From assembly GCA_934647235.1 (NCBI GenBank), contig CAKUFG010000006.1, positions 1-64,000 of the forward strand: a stretch of 64,000 nucleotides of DNA, given 5' to 3'. Shown here piece after piece: positions 8,889 to 18,441 of the stretch (the stretch's first letter is position 1; the number at the start of each line of letters is the position of its first letter). Below the pieces are notes generated by a model. It was given only the letters and a program-made list of their open reading frames with translations. It ran no database searches and had not been told where the DNA came from. This DNA is from an uncultured Clostridia bacterium. GTDB taxonomy: Bacteria > Bacillota > Clostridia > Christensenellales > Aristaeellaceae. Position numbers and translations under genes: made by a program.

Positions 8889-10715
8889 TTACTTGATGCC
8901 GCGCGCGGCGTTCTTGGCGCGCTGCTCATGGCTGAGCTGGCGCTTGCGCATGCGCAGGCTCTTGGGGGTGATTTCCAGCAGCTCGTCGTCGTCGATGAAC
9001 TCCAAGCATTCCTCCAGCGTCAGCGGATGCACGGATACCAGGCGCAGGCTGTCCTCAGCGGAGGCAGCGTTGCGGGTGTTGGTCACATGCTTTTTGCGGC
9101 ATACGTTGCACACGATGTCGCCCGGGCGGCTGTTTGCGCCGCAGATCATGCCAGCGTACACAGGCACCTGGCTGCCCACAAACAGCGTGCCGCGCTCCTG
9201 GGTGTAGAACAGGCCGTACTGCGTGGTCTCGCCCGTTTCGTACACAATCAGCGCGCCCACGCTGCGGTGCGGGATGTCGCCGCGGAAGGGCTCGTACTTT
9301 TCAAACACGGCGCTCATGATGCCCTCGCCGCGCGTATCGGTCATGAACTCGCTGCGATAGCCGAACAGGCCGCGGGACGGCACCAGGAACTCCAGGCGCA
9401 CGCGGTCGCTGCCCTCCATCTTTTCCAGCACACCGCGGCGGCGGCCGATCTTTTCGATGACCGCGCCCGCGTAAGCCTGGGGCACGTCGGCCACCATGCG
9501 CTCAATGGGCTCGCATTTTACGCCGTCGATTTCCTTATAGATGACCTCGGGCTTGGACACCTGGAACTCATAGCCCTGGCGGCGCATCGTCTCAATCAGG
9601 ATGGACAGATGCAACTCACCGCGGCCGCACACGTCAAAGCAGTCGGGCGTATCGCCGTCGGTCACGCGCAGGCTCATATCGGTCTGCAGCTCGCGGTACA
9701 GGCGGGCGCGCAGGTGACGGCTGGTCACATACTGGCCCTCCTTGCCGGCGAAGGGGCTGTCGTTTACCGAGAAGGTCATGGTCACGGTGGGCTCGCTGAT
9801 GTGCACAAAGGGCAGCGGCTCAACCGCCTCGGGCGCGCACACAGTATCGCCGATGGCGATGTCCTCCAGGCCCGTCAGCGCAACGATGTCGCCCATGCCC
9901 ACGCTTTCAGCGGGCAGGCGCTTGAGGCCGTCGTACTGGAACAGGCCGGTCAGGCGCCACGGCGGCGTGGTCTTATCCTGCTCCAGATAGTTGCAGCGCA
10001 CCACCATCTGGCCCGCGCGCAGCGTGCCGCGGCTGATGCGGCCCACGCCGATGCGGCCCACATAGTCGTTGTAATCGATGGTGGAAATCAGCACCTGCGC
10101 GGGGCCTTCCATATCGCCTTCGGGCGCAGGGATGTACTTCATGATGTTGTCAAACAGCGGACGCAGATCGGTGCCAGGCACATCGGGATCCAGCGTGCAG
10201 GTACCCTTGCGGGCGGAGCAGTACAGGATGGGGCGCTCCAGCGTTTCAGGATCGGCGTTGAGCTCGATCAGCAGATCGAGGATCTCATCCACCACCTCGG
10301 CGCAGCGCGCGTCGGGACGGTCCACCTTGTTGATGCAGATCAGCACCGGCAGGCTCAGCTCCAGCGCCTTGCTGAGCACAAAGCGGGTCTGCGGCATGGG
10401 GCCTTCAAAGCTGTCCACCAGCAGCAGCACGCCGTCCACCATTTTGAGCACGCGCTCCACCTCGCCGCCAAAGTCGGCGTGGCCGGGGGTATCGACGATG
10501 TTGATTTTCGCGTCGTGATAGTGCACGGCGGTGTTCTTGGACAGGATGGTAATGCCGCGCTCGCGCTCCAGATCGTTGGAGTCCATCACGCGGTCGGCAA
10601 CCTCCTGGTTCTGGCGGAAAACGCCGCCCTGCTTGAGCATTTCGTTTACCAGGGTGGTCTTGCCGTGGTCAACGTGGGCAATGATGGCGATGTTGCGGAT
10701 ATCGGAACGAATCAT
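8889..10715 (-). CDS. typA: Ribosome-associated GTPase TypA/BipA
   Basis: 608 residues. A translational GTPase of the EF-G/LepA family involved in ribosome assembly and stress adaptation. Near the N-terminus are the P-loop [10 protein letters not shown], the switch region with [18 protein letters not shown] and NKVDRPDA; the C-terminal half has the BipA-specific domain with [10 protein letters not shown] and TRGEG. The start is the ATG at 10715 with AGGAAGG 9 bases before it; an in-frame ATG at 10739 would include that site in the coding region. It follows prfC by 33 bp on the same strand. Confidence 0.95.
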   Translation of the reverse strand: MIRSDIRNIAIIAHVDHGKTTLVNEMLKQGGVFRQNQEVADRVMDSNDLERERGITILSKNTAVHYHDAKINIVDTPGHADFGGEVERVLKMVDGVLLLVDSFEGPMPQTRFVLSKALELSLPVLICINKVDRPDARCAEVVDEILDLLIELNADPETLERPILYCSARKGTCTLDPDVPGTDLRPLFDNIMKYIPAPEGDMEGPAQVLISTIDYNDYVGRIGVGRISRGTLRAGQMVVRCNYLEQDKTTPPWRLTGLFQYDGLKRLPAESVGMGDIVALTGLEDIAIGDTVCAPEAVEPLPFVHISEPTVTMTFSVNDSPFAGKEGQYVTSRHLRARLYRELQTDMSLRVTDGDTPDCFDVCGRGELHLSILIETMRRQGYEFQVSKPEVIYKEIDGVKCEPIERMVADVPQAYAGAVIEKIGRRRGVLEKMEGSDRVRLEFLVPSRGLFGYRSEFMTDTRGEGIMSAVFEKYEPFRGDIPHRSVGALIVYETGETTQYGLFYTQERGTLFVGSQVPVYAGMICGANSRPGDIVCNVCRKKHVTNTRNAASAEDSLRLVSVHPLTLEECLEFIDDDELLEITPKSLRMRKRQLSHEQRAKNAARGIK

Positions 10716-10748
10716 GCGAATCAGCCTTCCTCGTATCAAAAATTACTG

Positions 10749-12338
10749 TTAAAACTGCGCTCTGGGGGCCAGCTCGCTCAGCTCCAGCCCCTTGTTGTTC
10801 TCCTGCGCCAGGCGGATGCTCCACTCGTTTTCAAACAGCAGCACATCGCGCTCCTCGGCGTCCTGCGCGCGGCCGGAGGTGGAGGTGAGCTTGAGCTCGG
10901 CCACGGGAATGGCCGTATCCGTCACCCACCGCACATAGCGGAAGGGCAGCTGCTCTACCACCAGATCCACGCCGTACTCGCTCTTGAGGCGGTAGGTGAG
11001 CACGTCAAACTGCAGCACGCCCACCACGCCGACCAGAAAATCCTCGCGCCCGGTTTCGGTGCGCACGAAGGTCTGGATCGCGCCTTCCTCGCTGAGCTGC
11101 ATAATGCCCTTGACAAACTGCTTGCGCTTCATGCTGTCCAGCGGGCGCACGCGGGCAAAATGCTCCGGTGCGAACACGGGAATCTTTTCAAACCGGATTT
11201 TGCGTCCCACGCACAGCGTATCGCCCAGATGGTAGATGCCCGGATCGAACAGGCCGATGATATCGCCCGGATAAGCGGTCTCGATGCCCTCGCGCTCGTC
11301 GGCCATGAACTGCTGGGGCTGCTTGACCTGAATCTCCTTGCCCGAGCCGGAATGCCACACGGTCATACCCTTGCGGAACTCGCCCGACACGATGCGCAAA
11401 AAGGCCAGGCGATCGCGGTGCGCGGGGTTCATGTTGGCCTGAATCTTAAAGATAAAGCCCGAGAAGCGCTCATCGTCCGGCTCCACCATGCCCTGATCGC
11501 TCTCGCGCGGCAGCGGCGGGGGCGTATACTGCAAAAAGCGCTCCAGGAACGGCTCCACGCCAAAGTTCGTCACCGCGCTGCCAAAAAACATGGGGGTCAA
11601 TTGACCCGCGCGCACAGCGTCCAGATCAAAGGCGTCGCCCGCCTCGTCCAGCAGCTCAATCTCGTCATGCAGGCGGTTCAGGTAATGCTTGTCCAGCATG
11701 CCGGGCAGCGCGGGATCATCCAGCGCAATCTCGGTTTTGCCGGCCTTGACCTTGCCGTGGTCGCCGCCGAAGTACAATTCAATCTGATTGGTATCCCGGT
11801 GATACACGCCCTGGAAATCGCCGTCCGTGCCGATGGGCCAGTTGACGGGGCAGGCATGGATGCCCAGCACGTTTTCCAATTCGTCCATCAGCTGGAAGGG
11901 ATCCTTGGCCGCGCGGTCCATCTTGTTTACAAAGGTGAAGATGGGAATGCCGCGCATCCGGCAAACCTTGAACAGCTTGATCGTCTGCTCCTCCACGCCC
12001 TTGGCGGCGTCGATGAGCATCACAGCGCTGTCGGCCGCCACCAGCACGCGGTAGGTATCCTCGCTGAAATCCTGATGGCCCGGGGTATCCAGAATGTTGA
12101 TGTTAAAGCCATTGAAGGAGAACTGCATGGCGCTGCTGGTAACAGAAATGCCGCGCTGCTTCTCAATCTCCATCCAGTCGCTGGTTGCATGGCGCTCAGC
12201 CTTGCGCGCCTTGACCGACCCCGCCTGACGGATTGCGCCGCCGTACAGCAGCAGCTTTTCAGTCAGCGTGGTTTTGCCGGCGTCCGGGTGGCTGATAATG
12301 GCGAACGTTCGTCTGCGGGCGACTTCGTCCTGAAGCAT
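10749..12338 (-). CDS. prfC: Peptide chain release factor 3
   Basis: 529 residues. This GTPase removes RF1/RF2 from the ribosome after termination. Motifs: P-loop [15 protein letters not shown], the RF3-specific [24 protein letters not shown] and FVNKMDR; the C-terminal domain has [13 protein letters not shown]. The ATG at 12338 has AGGAAGGGG just ahead and fits the family better than the GTG at 12368. It heads a prfC-typA pair with a clear promoter at 12377-12406. Confidence 0.95.
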   Translation of the reverse strand: MLQDEVARRRTFAIISHPDAGKTTLTEKLLLYGGAIRQAGSVKARKAERHATSDWMEIEKQRGISVTSSAMQFSFNGFNINILDTPGHQDFSEDTYRVLVAADSAVMLIDAAKGVEEQTIKLFKVCRMRGIPIFTFVNKMDRAAKDPFQLMDELENVLGIHACPVNWPIGTDGDFQGVYHRDTNQIELYFGGDHGKVKAGKTEIALDDPALPGMLDKHYLNRLHDEIELLDEAGDAFDLDAVRAGQLTPMFFGSAVTNFGVEPFLERFLQYTPPPLPRESDQGMVEPDDERFSGFIFKIQANMNPAHRDRLAFLRIVSGEFRKGMTVWHSGSGKEIQVKQPQQFMADEREGIETAYPGDIIGLFDPGIYHLGDTLCVGRKIRFEKIPVFAPEHFARVRPLDSMKRKQFVKGIMQLSEEGAIQTFVRTETGREDFLVGVVGVLQFDVLTYRLKSEYGVDLVVEQLPFRYVRWVTDTAIPVAELKLTSTSGRAQDAEERDVLLFENEWSIRLAQENNKGLELSELAPRAQF

Positions 12339-12376
12339 AACCTTTCCCCTTCCTGTGGCCTTTGCCACGATCGTAT

Positions 12377-12406
12377 ATTATAAGCCCTGCAAGGCGCAGA
12401 TGTCAA
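12377..12406 (-). promoter_or_regulatory. SigA-type promoter of prfC-typA
   Basis: On the minus strand: TTGACA (12401-12406), an 18-bp spacer and TATAAT (12377-12382), about 40 bp upstream of the prfC start codon. Confidence 0.75.
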
Positions 12407-12679
12407 TATTATGGTCGGAAAAACCGCCCAAATTGCGCAAAAAAGTAGACTTTGCAGGCCAAGCCGCTGCTGTCCCGATTCCCCTGGCGTTTCATCCCTG
12501 ACGAAAGGCTTTTACGATGAGGGGCAGGGGCGGACTGAACAAGCGTATGAAAGGCACGCCGCAATAGACTATTGCAAGCAGCGGCAATAGCCATAAAAGA
12601 AGCCGTATGAAACTGAAGAGAAAGCTGTCGCGCATAGGGGAATATTATAAGAACCGGCGGGCAAATGGCGCGCAGTGTG
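12407..12679. other. Intergenic region without recognisable gene
   Basis: The gap between the prfC promoter and the end of the type VII locus holds no convincing coding frame and no clear terminator. A TATAAT-like string on the minus strand near 12645 is not supported by a good -35. Confidence 0.5.
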
Positions 12680-13381
12680 CTACTGTATGCGCAGGGGAAT
12701 CTGATGGGCAAATTGATTGTTGATCAGCAGCGCCAGGGTATATTCCCCGGCGGAAATATGCGTTTCGGTAGAGAGTACATCCTGCAGCGACACGTAGAGG
12801 ATGCCCTGATCCGGCAGGCCGTCGATGGTTGTCTGCTTCCGGCTCAGTTCCTTTCCATCTTTGTTAAGCTGATAGACGAGGGTCAGCTTTGCATCCACGG
12901 CGCTGTTCTGGGTGTAATAGAACGCGATCAAAAGAGAAATGGAGGAATCGTCAGAGAGCCTTGCGCCGGTTTCTGCATCATAAGCCTGAGCGAAGGCATA
13001 ATACTTTTCCGGCGCGTCAAACATTTGCTCAATCGTGCTTTGACTTACATTTTTGCTGGCAAGAAACGAATTGTCCACCAGAAGCAGCTTTGAATCCGCA
13101 ACATAAAATCCATTTGCATTGTAGGCTGCCTGTGTGGCGGCCGGAGCTGCCGTGGACGCGCCGTCTGTGCCCGTTGAAGCGCCCTTCCCCCGCAGAAGCA
13201 AAAACGCAGCGATGGCCAGAAGAGGGATTGCAAGCAAAGCAAGCCACTTTTTATGGCTTTTAGGGGGCGTGCTGGCAGTATTCTGTTCAGAGTCTGTTTG
13301 CGGCGAAGGTTCCTCACGAGTATCCGACGTTTCAGGTGGGCGAAAACGGCCATATCGGTTTTCTTCGTTATTTGTATTCAT
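12680..13381 (-). CDS. Membrane-anchored protein with external beta-rich domain (type VII locus)
   Basis: 233 residues. A polar, Pro/Thr/Ser/Glu-rich cytoplasmic stretch (1-45) precedes one membrane segment (WLALLAIPLLAIAAFLLL). A Thr/Ala linker and a domain of about 150 residues starting at NGFYVADSKLLLVDNS follow. That domain resembles the C-terminal domain of the neighbouring secreted protein: both have a start NGF..L, an EKYA segment, a NG/DGKEL turn and end with GEYTL.L. Nothing enzymatic is visible. It is the last gene of the locus; no Pfam family comes to mind. Confidence 0.55.
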   Translation of the reverse strand: MNTNNEENRYGRFRPPETSDTREEPSPQTDSEQNTASTPPKSHKKWLALLAIPLLAIAAFLLLRGKGASTGTDGASTAAPAATQAAYNANGFYVADSKLLLVDNSFLASKNVSQSTIEQMFDAPEKYYAFAQAYDAETGARLSDDSSISLLIAFYYTQNSAVDAKLTLVYQLNKDGKELSRKQTTIDGLPDQGILYVSLQDVLSTETHISAGEYTLALLINNQFAHQIPLRIQ

Positions 13382-13406
13382 TGTTATTCACCATCTGCAT
13401 CTTAGT

Positions 13407-14378
13407 TTAATTTATAATGCGCAGGGTTCCCTGCCAGGCGAGCAGGCTGTCCAGGGTCAGACGAAGCGTATATTCACCCTTTTGCAGAGAAGACGCTGCG
13501 GCGATTGCCTTGCCAAAGTCGGCGTATATGATGCCATTTTCATATCGCAGGGAGACAGACGCGCTGCTGCCGCCCAGCTCCTCGCCGTTCAGAATAAGCG
13601 ACAGCTTCATTTCTACATCATGCTCCAGCGGCTGATCGCAAATATAGCTTAAGACGATGACAGGCTGATACAGACGCAGCTCGGCGGCCGTCAATGCGGA
13701 CAAATCGCTTTGAACTGCAATATCTGCATATTTTTCAGGATTCTCGGTCAAGCGCTGCAGAACCAGGGCGTCGTTATTGCCATCAAGCACCGAGCGGGAT
13801 ACAAGCAGCGGCTCCGCATCAAGGATCAAGAAGCCGTTCTGCGAAAACAGCGGCTCGGAGATCGCAGCCGTGCTGCCGACGGCTGGCATCAGGGGCAGCA
13901 GCTGGCTCATCCGGCGATTGCTGTCATAAAAGCCGCCGCTTTGCTTGAAGAAATCCACGGCTTCGCTTATGCGGCCCTCGGCCTGCGCCTTGCGCCCGTA
14001 ATAATATGCGCTGAGCACCTGCGGGGCGGCAATGGCAGATACGCTGTCGGCGGAAATGAAGCTGCTGAGGTTTCTGTCATTTTCCATGACGGTGATGTCA
14101 TGCAGCGCTTCATCATCGAATATTTCGTTTTCCGCTTTCTGCAGGACCATGACATAGTACTTCAGCCCTTCGCTGCAGGAATAGCCGCCCAGCTCGTCCA
14201 GCACGCTATAGATGCTGTCCAGCGTCGAAGAAGGATTCTGCGGATTTTCCAGCCAGGCCTCCAGCTCGCTGACGGCAGCGTCAAAGCTTGCTTTTTTCTC
14301 CTCGTCTGTTATGGCGCGGCAGGCAAAAGGATGCAGCAAAAGGCAAAGCGTCAAAAGCGTCAAAAGAAATCTTTTCAT
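13407..14378 (-). CDS. Secreted two-module protein (type VII locus)
   Basis: 323 residues. The signal peptide MKRFLLTLLTLCLLLHPFACRA is cleaved probably before ITDEEKK. The helical N-terminal module (AVSELEAWLENPQNP onwards) resembles those of the proteins at 24065 and 25390, which have ITTAEKE and LEELESYLENPGDP. The C-terminal module is the beta-rich domain shared with the protein at 12680. Either ATG of a tandem pair (14381 or 14378) can start it; AAGGAGG is 7 bases before the second. Function unknown; export is probably by Sec. Confidence 0.55.
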   Translation of the reverse strand: MKRFLLTLLTLCLLLHPFACRAITDEEKKASFDAAVSELEAWLENPQNPSSTLDSIYSVLDELGGYSCSEGLKYYVMVLQKAENEIFDDEALHDITVMENDRNLSSFISADSVSAIAAPQVLSAYYYGRKAQAEGRISEAVDFFKQSGGFYDSNRRMSQLLPLMPAVGSTAAISEPLFSQNGFLILDAEPLLVSRSVLDGNNDALVLQRLTENPEKYADIAVQSDLSALTAAELRLYQPVIVLSYICDQPLEHDVEMKLSLILNGEELGGSSASVSLRYENGIIYADFGKAIAAASSLQKGEYTLRLTLDSLLAWQGTLRIIN

Positions 14379-14417
14379 CATAGAACCTCCTTGCATCAAC
14401 GAAGCAGATAGAGCTTT

Positions 14418-16847
14418 TTACATTTTTACATTCTGAAATGCTTCGATCGATTGTTCCTGGAAAGAGGAATAAAGACTTGCCGCTGCAGAAAGATTCTCAA
14501 AGGCCTGCTTCATGGATTGTCCATAGTTTCCCATATTTTCGCGGTCAGGCATGGTTTCCTGGATTATGGAGCTATAGTCCTCGGTTGACCATGAGGGGCT
14601 CAGGCTGTCCAAGGCTTCAAAGCAATCCTGAAGCTGCTCTAAAATGTACTCAGATTGCACAGCACCGTCCTGCCCAGCTGACGACAGCTGCTCCGGATTA
14701 ACGGTGAAGACGGGATCCATACCGTGGTTTAGTTTTTCACATACCTGCCGGACGCCGTCAATTACATCGTTCAGCGTGTTCTGTCCTGGCGTGGTATTCC
14801 TGGCCTTTTCCCAGGTTTGGGAGATTTTAATGCCATAGCAGCCTGCATAGAGTGCGCCCTCCAGAAAAGAGACGCGCGATTTTTTCTCCACCTCTTTGGT
14901 TTCGCCGCTGGCGAGTTGGATTAACTCCCTGATAACGCTGATGTATCCGCTCATCGCTTCCCTGTAGGCCGCATAGGCAGATTCCGCAATTTTTGATGCT
15001 TCTACCAGGCAGTCGATTGCATCGCTCAGATAATTCGTATTGACAGTCATAGAAGGATTGGCCGAGATGTACTTCATTCGGACAGCTTGCTGTTTTTTGG
15101 CTCTTATATACGCTACTATGCCTGCTGTTATATTCAGCAACGGAATGATTAAATTTTTCAAAACAGTGTTAATGGCTATTAGGGAACCTTTTATGCTTTC
15201 GAGCGATGCGCTGACAGCTCCAAATATAGCGGCTGCTGGCGGAAAGAACGCGAAAACTGTTGCCAGGACTGAGAAAGCTTTTACAGCTATGGATAGATAT
15301 TCGCAGCATTCATCGATTGCATCTGATATGCCTACACAAATATCGATTGTTTCAAGTATTTCGGGAGCATATTCTTCTTTTAGCTGCTCAATGCCGGCCT
15401 GTATATCTTCTTTGTAATCATCCCAAAGTGCCTCGGCCTTTATAGCGCTGTCAATCAGTTTTACGAGAGAAAACTGCTTTTTACCATTTACTTTTTCTGT
15501 CCATAGATTGTCAAAGCCCCATTTGCCTTCTTCGTTGCCAAACAAGGCGATCAGCCGATCGCCGAACTCCGTGCTTTTTTCTTCACCCAAAACAACGCTG
15601 TTAAAATCCACCAGCATGTTGGAGAGTTCAGCAATCTTGCCCAATCCATAGTTGCTGTCTGTATAGGTGTAATAGCCGTTTTCATCCATGGGCCAGGTAG
15701 TGGTTAAATGCTGGTATTCATAGGTCGGATTGCCGTTTTTATCATAGCTTTTGACTACTTCGTTTTGTAAAGCAATAACAAATTTTTCCTCGCCGATCTG
15801 CGTCAGCATTTCGCTTACGGCGCTGGCAGGCGCAGGGCGGATCACCGTTACCTTGTCTGCAATGGTGTTCACCCGATCACTATGACGATTTAAAAACGCA
15901 TGAGAATAGCCGGGGCCGTCGTTGCTGACGATGCGGCTGATTTTCGCCTGGTTTTCCGGATCCATATACATGCCGGCGGTAACAGCCTCGCGGCCGCCCT
16001 GGGAATGGCCGGTCAGGCTGATATTGCTGTATTCGCGTGCCCAGTCGTTGGTTACGGCGTTAATGCGCCCTTCCTCGGCGGTAATTTTCGAGCCTTGAAA
16101 CCGTTCGTCTGTTTGCCAGTCCTCGGTGGTGCCGTCGGTTCCCTGTATGCTGAAAACAGCGTGGCCGTCGCCCGTGCCGATGGCCATAACTACCGTGTGC
16201 TCCCCTGCGCCGGAGCCGGTATTTCCATATATATGGTCTACTGTGAGACCGCCAAAGCGGCTGCTGTCCCGCAGCTGCGTCAGGTAGTTCTTGTCAAGCG
16301 GCGCAATATCATCCCCGGCGATACTCAGCAGCTTATCGCAGTAATCGTGCAGCGTAACTCCTTCCTGCATGGCTGCCTGCTGGTATTCCGGCTTGCCGCA
16401 GGCTTTGGACATATAGCTCAGGTGGGCCAGCACGCCCATATCAGATTCCTTTTCATTGGCCGCCGTCATCTGGGGCTGGCTGGATTTCAGATACGCCGTC
16501 ATGGCGGAGTCGCCGCGGGATACGTCAGCCTTCAAGGAAAGAGAGCTGGCATATGATGGATTGCCGGCGTTTGTGATGATTTTATCAGCGCTGGCGCCGG
16601 TTGAAGCCGTGGCCAGGCCTACCAGTTGATCAGCTGCGTGCTTTACAGGCGCAGTCAGCGCTGAAAGCTGCTGCCGCACCGAGGCGTCAAAGGCGGCGTT
16701 TTCCTTGTTCTGCAGGCCCTCCTCATACAGGGGCCTGTATTCCGCAACGTAGCTGCGAAGCTGCCGAACGGCATCGGAGTTCTCCAGTTCAGTGCGAAGC
16801 TGGCGAAATTGATTGCCCAGCTGGTCAAAGCCCAATACTTCACTCAT
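14418..16847 (-). CDS. Lipase-like alpha/beta hydrolase, candidate type VII effector
   Basis: 809 residues. Residues 1-110 are helical. About 140-330 form an alpha/beta-hydrolase domain of the Mbeg1/DUF2974 lipase type, with SIQGTDGTTEDW and the nucleophile elbow GHSQGG (Ser282). Residues 519-583 are strongly hydrophobic (two or three membrane-inserting helices), and 600-809 are helical. There is no signal peptide, yet it lies directly downstream of the WXG100 genes, as expected for a type VII substrate. The enzyme domain precedes the long helical region, which recalls the S. aureus lipase effector TslA with its reversed layout. Export and toxicity are inference. GAGGT lies 7 bases before the ATG. 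Confidence 0.65.
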   Translation of the reverse strand: MSEVLGFDQLGNQFRQLRTELENSDAVRQLRSYVAEYRPLYEEGLQNKENAAFDASVRQQLSALTAPVKHAADQLVGLATASTGASADKIITNAGNPSYASSLSLKADVSRGDSAMTAYLKSSQPQMTAANEKESDMGVLAHLSYMSKACGKPEYQQAAMQEGVTLHDYCDKLLSIAGDDIAPLDKNYLTQLRDSSRFGGLTVDHIYGNTGSGAGEHTVVMAIGTGDGHAVFSIQGTDGTTEDWQTDERFQGSKITAEEGRINAVTNDWAREYSNISLTGHSQGGREAVTAGMYMDPENQAKISRIVSNDGPGYSHAFLNRHSDRVNTIADKVTVIRPAPASAVSEMLTQIGEEKFVIALQNEVVKSYDKNGNPTYEYQHLTTTWPMDENGYYTYTDSNYGLGKIAELSNMLVDFNSVVLGEEKSTEFGDRLIALFGNEEGKWGFDNLWTEKVNGKKQFSLVKLIDSAIKAEALWDDYKEDIQAGIEQLKEEYAPEILETIDICVGISDAIDECCEYLSIAVKAFSVLATVFAFFPPAAAIFGAVSASLESIKGSLIAINTVLKNLIIPLLNITAGIVAYIRAKKQQAVRMKYISANPSMTVNTNYLSDAIDCLVEASKIAESAYAAYREAMSGYISVIRELIQLASGETKEVEKKSRVSFLEGALYAGCYGIKISQTWEKARNTTPGQNTLNDVIDGVRQVCEKLNHGMDPVFTVNPEQLSSAGQDGAVQSEYILEQLQDCFEALDSLSPSWSTEDYSSIIQETMPDRENMGNYGQSMKQAFENLSAAASLYSSFQEQSIEAFQNVKM

Positions 16848-16950
16848 ACTCTCTACCTCTTCCGAAAGTTGATATACGCTGATAAAGCATCTCCGATGAT
16901 CCCGGCGTAAAGGCCCCGGTGCTGTTCATTGACTGAATACGATGACGCTG

Positions 16951-17157
16951 TTAAGTCGGCATGTTCGCTACTTTTCGGCGCAGCTCATCTGCATCCTGCT
17001 TCAGCTGCTCCAGCTTTTCAGACAGGAATTCCGTGCCGATGCCTTTTTCCATTGCAAGCGCCGTCTGGCAGGACTCGATGGCTCTCTGGAATGCGTTCAG
17101 CTTATCCACACATTCATCTCTGGCTGATTTCCCGGCAGCGCTAAGATACAAAAACAT
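16951..17157 (-). CDS. Small helical protein, possible effector partner
   Basis: 68 residues, predicted entirely helical (KLNAFQRAIESCQTALAMEK ... LSEKLEQLKQDADELRRKV). It is encoded immediately upstream of the lipase-like gene and downstream of the WXG100 genes. Small helical proteins in this position commonly pair with LXG or lipase substrates of type VII systems (Lap/Tla proteins). There is no W-x-G motif. Assignment rests on size and position only. Confidence 0.5.
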   Translation of the reverse strand: MFLYLSAAGKSARDECVDKLNAFQRAIESCQTALAMEKGIGTEFLSEKLEQLKQDADELRRKVANMPT

Positions 17158-17181
17158 TTCATCATCCCCTCAGAAATCTAC

Positions 17182-17215
17182 CCCAGCTCCCCGAAGCTTG
17201 CTTCGGGGAGCTGGG
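17182..17215. other. Strong intergenic hairpin inside the type VII operon
   Basis: A perfect 15-bp stem (CCCAGCTCCCCGAAG at 17182-17196, its complement at 17201-17215) with a 4-nt loop sits between the last WXG100 gene and the small helical protein gene. Neither side has a T-run, so it is more likely an mRNA-stabilising or read-through-limiting element than a full terminator. Confidence 0.65.
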
Positions 17216-17220
17216 TGCGC

Positions 17221-17532
17221 TCAAGTGTAATTGTTCATTGTGTCTTCCATTAAATTGGTATTATGGTCTTCCGCCTTTTCATAATTCTTGTCAGCCTGTT
17301 GAAGAATGACAGAATAGCTGTCTATCTTCTTGGCGACTGAAGCGGCAAACTGGGGGCTTTCGCGCAGATTTCCAAGCATATCGGAAGCAATTCCGCCTTC
17401 CCAGGCGCTGTTTGCCTTGGCGATGATTTCTTCCATTTTGTCAGCAATCTGGTTGGTCGGCTTCAGCTTGGCCGCCAGTTCAGCGGCAACCCCCAGCACC
17501 TTTACTGATGAGAAATGAGTATTTTCAGCCAT
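17221..17532 (-). CDS. WXG100-family protein
   Basis: 103 residues, two helices joined by the turn SAWEGG with Trp44 and Gly46, the true W-x-G signature. Proteins of this family dimerise and are secreted by, or target partners to, the EssC-type ATPase. The C-terminus is MEDTMNNYT, similar to that of the next WXG100 gene. It is the third of three consecutive WXG100 genes on the minus strand, 11 bp after the previous one. Confidence 0.85.
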   Translation of the reverse strand: MAENTHFSSVKVLGVAAELAAKLKPTNQIADKMEEIIAKANSAWEGGIASDMLGNLRESPQFAASVAKKIDSYSVILQQADKNYEKAEDHNTNLMEDTMNNYT

Positions 17533-17543
17533 TTACGTCACCT

Positions 17544-17855
17544 TTAGCTGTATTGGTTCATTACTTTATCAGTCAGGTTGGTCGTATGACGTTCAGTATC
17601 GTCATATCCCTTGCTTACATGCTCCAGGAATACGGCAAAGCCTTCTACCTCTTTTTCAAGGCCGGCAAACTTTTCAGCCATTTTATCAGCGATCGGCTTC
17701 AAATTGTTTGCGGCGTCGCTTTGCCAGGAACTGTTGAGCTGTGCAACTGCATTGCTGATGTTGTCAAGATTTCTTGCCATTATGCTTTTCTGGACACGAA
17801 GCGTATTCACAGTTTCTTTCAGCTTCTCAACGCTTACGCCAAGATTGTTTGCCAT
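17544..17855 (-). CDS. WXG100-family protein with W-x-S turn
   Basis: 103 residues, helix-turn-helix with the turn NSSWQSDAA (Trp44). Gly of W-x-G is replaced by Ser. The C-terminal end is DKVMNQYS. Same length and layout as its downstream neighbour, so the two are probably paralogues and may form a heterodimer. It has an AGGAGG site before the ATG. Confidence 0.8.
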   Translation of the reverse strand: MANNLGVSVEKLKETVNTLRVQKSIMARNLDNISNAVAQLNSSWQSDAANNLKPIADKMAEKFAGLEKEVEGFAVFLEHVSKGYDDTERHTTNLTDKVMNQYS

Positions 17856-17867
17856 ATAGATGCCTCC

Positions 17868-18155
17868 TTAGATCATGGTGTTTGCAGCGATGGTTTGTTC
17901 ATAGGCGATTGCAGCGGCCTCAAATGCATTAGCGCTTTCTTCCAGGTTCTTCAGCATTGCCTCGAACTCCGGACGATAGGCGCTGATCTTCGCAATGTAA
18001 GCGTTGCCGTCCTCGCTTGTCCATGTAGCCTTCAGCGTCTCTACTGCGGTGAAAATTTCTTTCGCCGCATCGCCGTAGGCTTTTGCGTGGCTCCGGATGT
18101 CGTTTGCAGTGCTCTTGATTTTGCCAGTGTCTCCTTGGATGTTTCCGGTTGCCAT
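17868..18155 (-). CDS. WXG100-family protein with W-x-S turn
   Basis: 95 residues. It has helices on either side of the turn KATWTSEDG (Trp45), as in EsxA-like proteins. The start chosen is the ATG at 18155, 10 bases after GGAGG; a TTG three codons earlier is too close to that site. It is the first of the three WXG100 genes and directly follows the esaB-like gene. Confidence 0.8.
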   Translation of the reverse strand: MATGNIQGDTGKIKSTANDIRSHAKAYGDAAKEIFTAVETLKATWTSEDGNAYIAKISAYRPEFEAMLKNLEESANAFEAAAIAYEQTIAANTMI

Positions 18156-18179
18156 GATGATCAATCCTCCTTGATAGAT

Positions 18180-18434
18180 TTATACTAACAGCAGCAAGTC
18201 GCTGTCTGTTATTTCATATTCGCGTATCGTCCGGGAGCCTTCCAGCGCAATCCCCTTTTTGGGATACCACAAAACAGGCGACGCGCTGAGCGGCAGCTTG
18301 ATCTCGGATATACCTTTGAACATATTAGCCACCATTTCAGATACCGTTGCGGCGGGCAGGTCATACGGAATGCGCACGTCGAAAGCAGCGTCCGCCATCG
18401 GCACCTGAATGCGCACAAGCGTTTTTTCCTTCAT
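18180..18434 (-). CDS. esaB: EsaB/YukD-like ubiquitin-fold protein
   Basis: 84 residues starting MKEKTLVRIQVP, with the beta-grasp pattern expected of YukD/EsaB (two early strands, then the ATVSEMVANMF helix, and the end TDSDLLLLV). EsaB is the cytosolic ubiquitin-like component of T7SSb. Its ATG lies 7 bp beyond the essC stop, and the ribosome binding site overlaps the end of essC, so the two are probably translationally coupled. Confidence 0.75.
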   Translation of the reverse strand: MKEKTLVRIQVPMADAAFDVRIPYDLPAATVSEMVANMFKGISEIKLPLSASPVLWYPKKGIALEGSRTIREYEITDSDLLLLV

Positions 18435-18441
18435 AGCCAAG

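Noticed and set aside
8868..12383. Long plus-strand open frame opposite typA and prfC
   Set aside because: Shadow of two well-supported GTPase genes; no motifs, no ribosome binding site.
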